Shown: piece after piece, positions 1 through 5,103 of the stretch
How positions within the stretch are numbered: the stretch's first letter is position 1
Layout: each line of letters begins with the position of its first letter
Source: Chloroflexota bacterium
GTDB taxonomy: Bacteria > Chloroflexota > Dehalococcoidia > Lucifugimonadales > Australimonadaceae
Reading direction: 5' to 3'
Length of the DNA: 5,103 nt
Assembly: GCA_027625205.1 (NCBI GenBank)
Contig: JAQBVZ010000080.1
Span: 1-5,103, forward strand
The notes under the pieces: model-generated
Databases searched by the model: none
Seen by the model: the letters and a program-made list of their open reading frames with translations, nothing else
Told to the model about the DNA's origin: nothing
Translations under genes and position numbers: made by a program

Positions 1-32
1 AAAGCTCGTTGCTCTTCTCACACATGCAGACG

Positions 33-54
33 GGGTGAGGAAAAATCCTCCCCC
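33..54 (-). terminator. Stem-loop downstream of hflC, possible terminator
   Basis: An imperfect hairpin lies about 40 bases past the hflC stop codon. The inner stem is GAGGA (37-41) with TCCTC (46-50) around an A4 loop (U-free as read on plus, T4 as read on minus). After one T/C mismatch it extends with three more G-C pairs (33-35 with 52-54). No T-run follows on the minus strand, so it is not a textbook intrinsic terminator. It may instead end or stabilise the 3' end of the hflKC transcript. The rest of bases 1-95 shows nothing recognisable. Confidence 0.4.
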
Positions 55-95
55 AGTCAAATAAGTTACAACGTTTATGTTACCCGGCCAAGCCG

Positions 96-1067
96 TTACG
101 GCAGCGGCACCTGTGGGGTCTGGAGGTACTGGAAGAGCGGGCTATCCGCAGGGAGTACCACGGTGGTCTGCTCTGACAGTATTTTCTTGTAGGCTTCCAG
201 GCTCCGCTGAAAGGCAAAGAACTCTGGATCCTGCCCCAATGCATCAGCCAAGATACTGATGGCCTGAGCTTCACCTTCACCACGGAGGGCGCTACTCTGC
301 CTGTCAGCGTCAGCTGAAATAATCTCAACACGGCGGTCCACGTCAGCGGTGATGGTCCGGAACTCTTCCTCACCCTCGGCACGAAGACGGGTGGCCTGCA
401 CCAGCCGCTCCGAACTCATGCGGGCAAAGACGTTCTCCTCTGTAACTTGCGGAAAGTCCGCCCGCTTGATGCGCACATCCACTATCTCTATGCCAAAGTC
501 GGCGTCTGAAGCCTGGACTCGCTCGTTAGCCCTCTCTTTGACTGTGCGAGTAATCGTCTCACGAGTGGGAACCCCGTTTTCTTCCGTGAATTCAACAACG
601 GTTATCAAGTCCGGCTCCAGGCCTTGCGGCGGGTCTGGGTCTAGGATTGTAATTATTCTGCCGCCAATTATCTCCGCCCGGTTTCGTGTGCCAATTTCAG
701 CCCTGAGTTCCGCCGTGACAATGGCGCTGATGCGGCTGTCGGCGTTGGCCTGGTCACGCAAGCGCTCCAGGAATTTCTGTGGGTCTGTTATCCGGTACCG
801 GACATAGGCGTCAATGTCCAAGAACTGTTGGTCCACGTCCGGTATGCTTGCAGGCGTCACGTCAACCCGAAGCAACCGCTTTTCAAAGGTGGTTGTGGCG
901 TCAATGAACGCGATTTTTGACTTGAGGCCCGGTGTGGTCTCAATACGCTGCACTTCACCAAACCGGGTGACGACCACGAACTTGGTCTCATCCACGGTGA
1001 ACAGGAACTGAGGGCCAAGAATGGCCAACAGAATGATTCCTATGATTGTGCCGGTTACTGCCCGCAT
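96..1067 (-). CDS. hflC: HflC, SPFH/prohibitin-family FtsH-modulator subunit
   Basis: HflC is a membrane protein that, in characterised bacteria, assembles with HflK into a large cage around the FtsH AAA+ protease and modulates its proteolysis of membrane and regulatory proteins. The 323-residue product is close to the E. coli size (about 334). One N-terminal hydrophobic anchor (residues about 5-23) is followed by the SPFH domain, starting at VDETKFVVVTRFGEVQR (25-41). Family hallmarks are FGIEIVDVRIKRADFPQ (191-207), RMSSERLVQATRLRAEGEEE (216-235), RGEGEAQAISILADALGQDP (262-281) followed by FFAFQRSLEAYKK, and the C-terminal VVLPADSPLFQYL (303-315). Residues about 137-175 form an acidic insertion before the conserved VDVRIK block, a place where E. 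coli HflC also carries extra sequence. A charged helical stretch (about 210-270) suits coiled-coil packing. The ATG start is 25 bases after the hflK stop, with only a weak AGG about 9 bases upstream, which suggests translation linked to hflK. The gene is intact. Confidence 0.95.
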   Translation of the reverse strand: MRAVTGTIIGIILLAILGPQFLFTVDETKFVVVTRFGEVQRIETTPGLKSKIAFIDATTTFEKRLLRVDVTPASIPDVDQQFLDIDAYVRYRITDPQKFLERLRDQANADSRISAIVTAELRAEIGTRNRAEIIGGRIITILDPDPPQGLEPDLITVVEFTEENGVPTRETITRTVKERANERVQASDADFGIEIVDVRIKRADFPQVTEENVFARMSSERLVQATRLRAEGEEEFRTITADVDRRVEIISADADRQSSALRGEGEAQAISILADALGQDPEFFAFQRSLEAYKKILSEQTTVVLPADSPLFQYLQTPQVPLP

Positions 1068-1092
1068 TGCTTCAGCCTGTTCTCAGTATTCA

Positions 1093-2151
1093 TTAGGGCG
1101 CCGCCAAGGGCGCAGGGTTACTGCCCTGGGTCAATGGCAGGAATGGCAGAACGTTGCCCCCTGCGACTGGGTCCACAATAAATTTAGTTACGCCGGGCAG
1201 TATCTCTTCCATGGCTTCCAGATAGAGCCGCTGCCGGGTCACCTCCTTGGATTTCTGGTATTCAGCCAGCACCGCCAGGAACCTGGCAGCTTCACCTTCC
1301 GCTCTGGCAATGCGGGCCTCCTTGAAGGCTTCCGCCTGCTGAATCACCACTTGGGCTGAACCAAGTGACCGTGGCACCTGGTCTTCCTGGTATGCCAGTG
1401 CGTTGTTTATGCGGCTTTCTTTGTCCACTCTAGCCGCAACAACGTCGTCAAAGGCAGGGCGGACGGGGTCTGGTGGACGTACCGTCTGGAGGTCAACGCC
1501 CAATATCTCTATGCCAGTCTGGTAGTCATTTAAGAGCGCCTGTAGCGTCTGCCTTGTCTGGTCCTGCACAGCCACTTTCTCCACGGTCAGTACGTCATCA
1601 AGGGCGCGCTGGCCTATCACCTGGCGGAGTGCAGCTTCCGTAGCATCCTTCAACGTGCGACCATCAGGGCGTCCGGCTGCGATACCCCTGTCCTCCTCAC
1701 CAGGGTCACTCACGCGGAAGAGGAACAACTCCAGGTCAGCTATTTTGTACTGGACAATCATCTGGATGTTGATGATATTGAGGTCACCAGAAATCATCTG
1801 GGCCTCACCTTCCACATCCCTGGTCGGCGACGACCGGAAGCCCAACTCCATGGTCCTGGTCTCAGTGATAGCCACCACGTCAACGTTCCCAATGGGGGTT
1901 GGCGGGTACCAGTGCAGCCCCTGGTCACGGGTGCCGCGGAACTCACCAAAAAGCCGCTCTGCGGCCTGCTCCGCCGGGGCTACCGTGTAGAAACCGGTGG
2001 CCAGCCAAATGAAAAAGGGTACAAAAAAGGCGGCAAGGGCAAGGGGCACGCCGCCGGGCACACGACCGCCTAGCCGAAAGCGGTCAAAACGCTCACGGAG
2101 GTCACGGAGCATCTTGTCTGGATCGAATTCTGGACGGCGCTCTCCGTACAT
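1093..2151 (-). CDS. hflK: HflK, SPFH/prohibitin-family FtsH-modulator subunit
   Basis: HflK is the partner of HflC in the membrane complex that surrounds and regulates FtsH. The product has 352 residues. A short charged cytoplasmic tail (1-32) is followed by one transmembrane helix (about 35-53), then GFYTVAPAEQAAERLFGEF (53-71), the classic start of the HflK SPFH domain. Other family signatures are SGDLNIINIQMIVQYKI (121-137), ALRQVIGQRALDDVLT (174-189), VRPPDPVRPAFDDVVAAR (224-241), and AEGEAARFLAVLAEYQKSKE (284-303) with VTRQRLYLEAMEEILPG. The end resembles the usual NVLPFLPL (333-340). E. coli HflK is longer (about 419), mainly because of a glycine-rich N-terminal extension that is absent here. 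The start is well fixed: a TAA stop lies in frame 15 bases upstream of the ATG and no other start codon comes between. Only a weak AAGG sits 13 bases upstream, so the ribosome site is poor. It is the first gene of the hflK-hflC operon. No ftsH or hflX is visible in the window. Confidence 0.95.
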   Translation of the reverse strand: MYGERRPEFDPDKMLRDLRERFDRFRLGGRVPGGVPLALAAFFVPFFIWLATGFYTVAPAEQAAERLFGEFRGTRDQGLHWYPPTPIGNVDVVAITETRTMELGFRSSPTRDVEGEAQMISGDLNIINIQMIVQYKIADLELFLFRVSDPGEEDRGIAAGRPDGRTLKDATEAALRQVIGQRALDDVLTVEKVAVQDQTRQTLQALLNDYQTGIEILGVDLQTVRPPDPVRPAFDDVVAARVDKESRINNALAYQEDQVPRSLGSAQVVIQQAEAFKEARIARAEGEAARFLAVLAEYQKSKEVTRQRLYLEAMEEILPGVTKFIVDPVAGGNVLPFLPLTQGSNPAPLAAP

Positions 2152-2154
2152 GGA

Positions 2155-2256
2155 GTTTGCTATGCCTTATCAGTTGGATTTGAATCATGTAAGAAGGGAC
2201 GTATGGCCCTCCACAAGTAACGGTTTCAGAGTGGCAGTGTAGTTGTTTGCTATACC
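2155..2256. repeat. Pair of 12-bp direct repeats, possible operator sites
   Basis: GTTTGCTATGCC (2155-2166) and GTTTGCTATACC (2245-2256) match at 11 of 12 bases and start exactly 90 bases apart. The right copy fills most of the -35/-10 spacer of the predicted hflK promoter. The left copy lies 4-15 bases upstream of the hflK start codon, in the ribosome-binding zone. This placement could allow repression by a DNA-binding protein, but two copies in about 200 bases could also be chance. Confidence 0.3.
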
Positions 2257-2264
2257 CGTGTCAA
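2236..2264 (-). promoter_or_regulatory. Predicted sigma70-type promoter of hflK-hflC
   Basis: On the minus strand, a perfect TTGACA -35 box (2259-2264) is separated by exactly 17 bases from TACACT (2236-2241), a four-of-six match to the -10 consensus. Transcription would begin near 2229, giving a leader of about 78 bases before the hflK ATG. The spacer contains GTTTGCTATACC (plus strand 2245-2256), one copy of a repeated 12-mer whose other copy is at 2155-2166. The position, spacing and direction fit hflK well. It is a prediction from sequence only. Confidence 0.65.
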
Positions 2265-2302
2265 ACAGTTCGATGCGTCATGGCACCGTTTGGATGCTGG
2301 CG

Positions 2303-2331
2303 TTGACGCTCCTCACGGGCCATAGTACGGT
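2303..2331 (+). promoter_or_regulatory. Predicted sigma70-type promoter of the PfkB kinase
   Basis: TTGACG (2303-2308, five of six bases of the -35 consensus) is followed after 17 bases by TACGGT (2326-2331, a weak -10 with the key first, second and last bases). A start near 2338 would leave a leader of about 35 bases before the preferred TTG start codon. The -35 boxes of this and the divergent hflK promoter are 38 bases apart, so the two could share regulation. The weak -10 makes this less certain than the hflK promoter. Confidence 0.45.
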
Positions 2332-2358
2332 GCTTTTGTTCCCCAATCCCCACGTAGT

Positions 2359-2365
2359 AGGTGAG
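2359..2365 (+). promoter_or_regulatory. Shine-Dalgarno site that decides a TTG start
   Basis: AGGTGAG is separated by 7 bases from the TTG codon at 2373, an ideal ribosome-binding arrangement. A GTG at 2361 is in the same frame and would give four more residues (MRRP), but it lies inside this motif and has no purine-rich site of its own at suitable distance. The protein context also favours TTG: family members usually begin with one or two charged residues just before the YDVYGLGNALVD block. Confidence 0.7.
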
Positions 2366-2372
2366 ACGACCC

Positions 2373-3377
2373 TTGGACAAGCAATACGATGTTTACGGCT
2401 TGGGCAACGCCCTTGTGGATACCGAGGTCCAGGTTGAAGAGGCCATTCTGACCAGCCAAAAGCTGGAGAAGGGGCTGATGTCGCTGGTATCTCAGGACTA
2501 TCAGGAACAGCTCCTGGCCGCACTGGACGGCCGCCACCGGGTGGAAGCCGCCGGAGGCTCCGCCGCCAACACTATGGTGGGTGTGGCTCTTTTTGGCGGC
2601 AAGGCGTTCTACACAGGCAAGGTGGGCGGTGATATGGCGGGCGCGCTCTACCGCGAGAGTATGGCCGAGGTGGGCGTGGAGTTTGACGTGGAGGCTGACA
2701 ACGGCTCAACGGGCACATGCCTTATTCTGGTCACGCCGGACGGTGAGCGGACCATGCAAACCAGCCTGGGCAGTTCCATTTCACTTGGCGCGGCGGACGT
2801 GGACGCAAAACGCCTGGCCAACAGCCACACGCTGTACGTTGAAGGATATCTGTGGGGCGGGCCTAGTACAGAAGCTGCCGCCCTTCACGCCATGGCGTTA
2901 GCCAAAGCCGCAGGGACATCCGTAGCCCTAAGCTTCTCAGACCCCGGCATGGTGCAATTCGCAGGAGATTCCTTACGGAAAGCCACCAAGGAGCACGCGG
3001 ATATTGTGTTCTGCAACGAGCACGAGGCACGCCTGTACTCCGGCGCTGACAGCCGTGAGGAAGCGCTCAAACAAATTGGCGAGGACTGCCCCATGGTGTT
3101 CATGACGTGCGGCGGTGACGGCTCTCTGGTGTACGACCACGGCAAGATAACGGTGGTAGCGCCCCACAAGGTGCCGGTGGTGGACACTACCGGCGCTGGC
3201 GACGTATATGCGTCAGGAGTGCTGTATGGCCTGACCCACGGGATGACGCCGGAGCAAGCCGGTGTCTTGGGGTCCTATGCCTCCGCTAAGATCGTGACAG
3301 GCATGGGGCCGCGACTCAAGGACTCGCTGGCGGACCAGATTGACGCAATCCTCAACGGCGCGCACCCTCTGGCGTAG
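2373..3377 (+). CDS. PfkB-family carbohydrate/nucleoside kinase, adenosine kinase type
   Basis: This is a cytosolic ATP-dependent kinase of the ribokinase/PfkB superfamily, in the subgroup of bacterial proteins annotated as adenosine kinase, which would turn adenosine into AMP for purine salvage. The product has 334 residues from the TTG start, a usual family length. Landmarks, numbered from TTG, are YDVYGLGNALVD (5-16), EKGLMSLV (32-39), the substrate-site GGSAAN (61-66), TGKVGGD (81-87), TPDGERTM (121-128), SFSDPGMV (187-194), FCNEHEA (213-219), and the PfkB signature DTTGAGD (271-277), in which the last Asp is the expected catalytic base and GAG forms the anion hole. The late block LYGLTHGMTPEQAG and the near-terminal MGPRL also match this subgroup. 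Substrate is not proven: related kinases use ribose, fructose or other nucleosides. The gene stands alone, diverging from hflK and converging on the flavin reductase. No truncation or frameshift is seen. Confidence 0.9.
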   Translation: MDKQYDVYGLGNALVDTEVQVEEAILTSQKLEKGLMSLVSQDYQEQLLAALDGRHRVEAAGGSAANTMVGVALFGGKAFYTGKVGGDMAGALYRESMAEVGVEFDVEADNGSTGTCLILVTPDGERTMQTSLGSSISLGAADVDAKRLANSHTLYVEGYLWGGPSTEAAALHAMALAKAAGTSVALSFSDPGMVQFAGDSLRKATKEHADIVFCNEHEARLYSGADSREEALKQIGEDCPMVFMTCGGDGSLVYDHGKITVVAPHKVPVVDTTGAGDVYASGVLYGLTHGMTPEQAGVLGSYASAKIVTGMGPRLKDSLADQIDAILNGAHPLA

Positions 3378-3441
3378 GGCTGATTGCCACCTCGTTCCTT
3401 GCAACTGCACTCATGCTTTGGCCGGATTAACTACTCTAGGG

Positions 3442-4035
3442 CTACGCCGCATCTTGCCGCCACTGCATGCAGTTGATCCACGTTCCAGAAAGTGAAGACG
3501 AGAGCGCGCCAAGAAGGTCCTTTATCTGCTCGCGCGTAGCCTCATCAACCAGGCCGCCTGTTGCATCAAACTTGTCCCATACCTTCGACACGGCCACCTG
3601 CGGGTGAATAATATCCACGCCCAACACTCCTAGAACTTGGACCAACTGTTCTTGGGCCAGGACCGCACCCCTTCCTCCTCCTCCCATGATGGCCACCGTC
3701 TTACCGTACATGGCGGACTTTCGGTAACCCTCAGGTGACCGGGAGGCCCAATCAGTGGCATTCTTCAGGGAGGCCGGCATGCCAGCGTTGTATTCCGGTG
3801 TGGCTATCAATAGGGCATCAGCCTTACTAATGGTCTCTTTCAGAGCTTGTACCTCTGCGGGGTCTCCTTGCTCCTCTACGTCTCCGTCATAGAAAGGTAT
3901 TCCCTTCAGGTCGAGAATCTCAATCGTCAGATGAGGAGGCGCGAGCTCCTGTGCTGCTTTAATGAGCCCTCGATTGTAAGACCCTTGCCTCAGACTGCCT
4001 GCGATGCCGACTATGTGGATAGGCTGAATGGCCAT
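3442..4035 (-). CDS. NADPH-dependent FMN reductase-family flavoprotein
   Basis: This is a soluble flavodoxin-like oxidoreductase of the NADPH-dependent FMN reductase family (PF03358; relatives include ChrR/YieF quinone and chromate reductases and azoreductases). It would bind FMN and reduce flavins, quinones or similar acceptors with NAD(P)H. The 197-residue product begins with a beta strand and the FMN-phosphate loop GSLRQGSYNR (13-22). LLIATPEYNAGMPASLKNATDWASR (75-99) contains the family signature TPEYN and the conserved KNATDW helix. MGGGGRGA (117-124) is the second flavin-contacting loop. Relatives are usually about 180-190 residues. The last dozen residues here (WINCMQWRQDAA) look unlike the usual amphipathic final helix. 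The ATG is preceded by AAGGAG at 6 bases, a strong ribosome site. The gene runs in the same direction as the upstream epimerase gene but is 160 bases from it, with a palindrome between, so it is probably a separate unit. True substrate unknown. Confidence 0.9.
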   Translation of the reverse strand: MAIQPIHIVGIAGSLRQGSYNRGLIKAAQELAPPHLTIEILDLKGIPFYDGDVEEQGDPAEVQALKETISKADALLIATPEYNAGMPASLKNATDWASRSPEGYRKSAMYGKTVAIMGGGGRGAVLAQEQLVQVLGVLGVDIIHPQVAVSKVWDKFDATGGLVDEATREQIKDLLGALSSSLSGTWINCMQWRQDAA

Positions 4036-4041
4036 TGCTCT

Positions 4042-4047
4042 CTCCTT
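4042..4047 (-). promoter_or_regulatory. Strong ribosome-binding site of the FMN reductase
   Basis: On the minus strand AAGGAG stands 6 bases before the ATG at 4035. It is the clearest canonical ribosome site on this strand and confirms the start. No convincing -35/-10 pair was found in the rest of the 4036-4195 gap. Confidence 0.75.
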
Positions 4048-4144
4048 AAAATTGGGTCTTCGATAGGTACGAAGTAGCGATTTGTATTTCGATGTCCGGG
4101 AGTGAAGTTACTATACGTAGCCAAGTTCGTCTGAGGGTTACAGA

Positions 4145-4168
4145 AGGGGCGCACAGCTGTGCGCCCCT
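4145..4168. repeat. Perfect 24-bp palindrome, terminator-like or REP-like
   Basis: AGGGGCGCACAG (4145-4156) is followed directly by its exact reverse complement CTGTGCGCCCCT (4157-4168). In RNA this would make a very stable GC-rich hairpin, the innermost bases forming a tight loop. It starts 27 bases after the epimerase stop codon, where a terminator would sit, but no T-run follows on either strand. It could stabilise the 3' end of the epimerase mRNA, act as a factor-assisted terminator, or be one copy of a dispersed intergenic palindrome. Its full symmetry means it reads the same on both strands. Confidence 0.7.
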
Positions 4169-4191
4169 ACACGTACGTGTTATAGACGTAC
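4169..4191. repeat. 12-bp palindrome with an overlapping alternative hairpin
   Basis: ACACGTACGTGT (4169-4180) is a perfect palindrome that abuts the 24-bp one with no gap. Part of it can pair differently: GTACGT (4173-4178) with ACGTAC (4186-4191) around a 7-base loop. The two foldings are mutually exclusive. The function is not known; a protein-binding site or part of a mobile palindromic unit are both possible. Confidence 0.5.
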
Positions 4192-4195
4192 TGCG

Positions 4196-5103
4196 CTACG
4201 CCTTCCAGTCACGAAGGCGCTTCGTCTTGAGGAAGTCGATGTACTCGCCAAGGCCGTAGGTGACGTCATACTGCGCCTCATAGCCAAGATGAGCTTTCGT
4301 GCGCGGGTCCGGCTCTATGCGTTGGCCTTTGGCCTCAATGGGCGGCACCTTGATGTCCGCGCCGGGGATGAGCTCCGCAATGATGTTGGCCACTTCAGTC
4401 ACTGAGTGTGTGTCATGCCCGTGCAGGTTGTACACCCAGTCAGGGAGGTTGTCGGTAAGGGTGGCGCGCACCGCGCCATCAGCAGCGTCACGCGCGTACA
4501 GCATGGAGGTAACCACCGTCCTGCCGGACATGGCCTGTAACTCTGTCGGCTCTCCCCTAACGGCCGCCTCCACCACGGCCTTCAAGGCTTGACCAACCAC
4601 ACCTGAGAATTCATAGCCAGGGCCGTATACCAAGCCGGCAAACCGCACGATGACAAGGTCAAGGTCGTAAAGTTGACGCCAGTCAGAGAGGAACAATTCA
4701 CTGGCTATCTTGCTGCTGGAGTAAGGGTCTGCGGCAAGGCCAAAGTTGCCGGTGTTGGCGTTCTGTCCAAACTTTGGAATGTCCGATACCGCCTTGCCGG
4801 AACTGGTGAACACCGCGCGCTCCAGCCCCATGTTACGGACGGTCTCAAAAACGTTGAGGGCGCCCAGAATGTTGGTGCGCACGGCGGCGTAGGGACGCTC
4901 ATAGGCGGCTGGGCTGAGGAAGCTTGCGGCGTGGAGGATGCGCTGGACGTCATTATCCGCCACTGCGCGCATGAGGTCAGGCACGTCCAGGATGTCACCT
5001 CTAACAAAGGTCACCTGGTCCTTCACGTCGTCAAGGAGTTCAGTCTTGATAGCAATATCGTAAGCAACCGGCTCGTGGCCTTGTTCAAGCAGTAGTCGTA
5101 CAG
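4196..5103 (-). CDS. NAD-dependent epimerase/dehydratase (extended SDR), N-terminus cut by window edge
   Basis: This is an extended short-chain dehydrogenase/reductase of the kind that epimerises, dehydrates or reduces nucleotide sugars and related compounds with tightly bound NAD(P). The open frame continues to the window edge, adding 25 codons before a GTG at 5026 that could be mistaken for the start. Those codons read VRLLLEQGHEPVAYDI, the helix and second strand that normally follow the TGxxGxxG motif, so roughly 15-20 residues are missing. Of the 301 visible residues (numbered from the edge), the key ones are VRGDILD (33-39), HAAS (57-60) contacting NAD, TSSGKAV (99-105) with the catalytic Ser, YSSSK (127-131) supplying the catalytic Tyr and Lys, and VRFAGLVYGPG (152-162). 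SMLYARDAADGAVRAT (199-214) is the conserved substrate-domain block. The usual VYG after the catalytic Ser is VSD here. Substrate cannot be told from sequence; no sugar-pathway neighbour is visible. The gene ends with TAG and is followed by the palindrome pair. Confidence 0.9.
   Translation of the reverse strand, partial: VRLLLEQGHEPVAYDIAIKTELLDDVKDQVTFVRGDILDVPDLMRAVADNDVQRILHAASFLSPAAYERPYAAVRTNILGALNVFETVRNMGLERAVFTSSGKAVSDIPKFGQNANTGNFGLAADPYSSSKIASELFLSDWRQLYDLDLVIVRFAGLVYGPGYEFSGVVGQALKAVVEAAVRGEPTELQAMSGRTVVTSMLYARDAADGAVRATLTDNLPDWVYNLHGHDTHSVTEVANIIAELIPGADIKVPPIEAKGQRIEPDPRTKAHLGYEAQYDVTYGLGEYIDFLKTKRLRDWKA

Noticed and set aside
349..807. A 152-codon plus-strand open frame opposite hflC
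   Set aside because: It lies wholly antisense to the conserved SPFH domain, is Ser/Arg-rich low-complexity, and resembles no family.
1655..2242. Two plus-strand open frames (1655-1990 and 1997-2242) opposite hflK
   Set aside because: Both are shadows of the conserved hflK gene; the Arg/Lys/Ser-rich second one is a by-product of the charged N-terminal tail read backwards.
2243..2437. A 64-codon plus-strand frame across the divergent promoter region
   Set aside because: It overlaps the kinase start in another frame, covers the predicted promoter elements, and lacks a ribosome site or recognisable similarity.
4036..4195. A promoter for the FMN reductase in the palindrome-containing gap
   Set aside because: Candidate -35/-10 pairs there have poor matches or wrong spacing; the strong ribosome site is clear, but no promoter can be supported.
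4196..5026. Taking the GTG at 5026 as the true start of the epimerase
   Set aside because: The frame stays open to the window edge and the extra 25 codons encode the helix and strand expected after the NAD-binding glycine motif, so the gene is cut by the edge.
4673..5095. A 140-codon plus-strand open frame opposite the epimerase gene
   Set aside because: It is antisense to a well-supported SDR gene with conserved motifs, has no recognisable domain and no good ribosome site; GC-rich codon structure produces such antisense frames.

Overview
The window holds five protein-coding genes (one cut by the right edge), with no RNA genes, CRISPR arrays or insertion sequences. The organism is a moderately GC-rich bacterium. 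The gene content alone does not fix the lineage. The look of the proteins and short-intergenic layout is compatible with an environmental bacterium, perhaps Chloroflexota (SAR202/Dehalococcoidia-like), but that is an impression and not a demonstrated placement.

Layout, left to right. Bases 1-95 are a short non-coding tail with a stem-loop downstream of hflC. On the minus strand hflK (1093-2151) is followed after 25 bases by hflC (96-1067). They form a two-gene operon for the paired SPFH/prohibitin-family membrane proteins that partner the FtsH protease in characterised bacteria. An intergenic region of about 220 bases (2152-2372) separates hflK from a divergently transcribed PfkB-family kinase of the adenosine-kinase type (2373-3377, plus strand). 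This region contains a good sigma70-type promoter for hflKC, a weaker one for the kinase, and a repeated 12-mer that may be an operator. The kinase most likely starts at a TTG codon with a near-ideal Shine-Dalgarno sequence.

The kinase converges on a minus-strand NADPH-dependent FMN reductase-type flavoprotein (3442-4035), with only 64 bases between the two stop codons. Upstream of the reductase, a 160-base gap carries a perfect 24-bp palindrome directly abutting a perfect 12-bp palindrome. Beyond it, also on the minus strand, is an NAD-dependent epimerase/dehydratase (extended SDR). It runs off the right edge, so its nucleotide-binding N-terminus is missing.

Only hflK and hflC are clearly a functional unit (membrane protein quality control). 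The kinase (nucleoside or sugar phosphorylation), the flavin reductase (redox) and the sugar-nucleotide-type epimerase look like independent housekeeping or accessory functions. I found no convincing new multi-gene system. The items most worth a second look are the double palindrome at 4145-4180, the repeated 12-mer around the hflK promoter and start, and the TTG start of the kinase.
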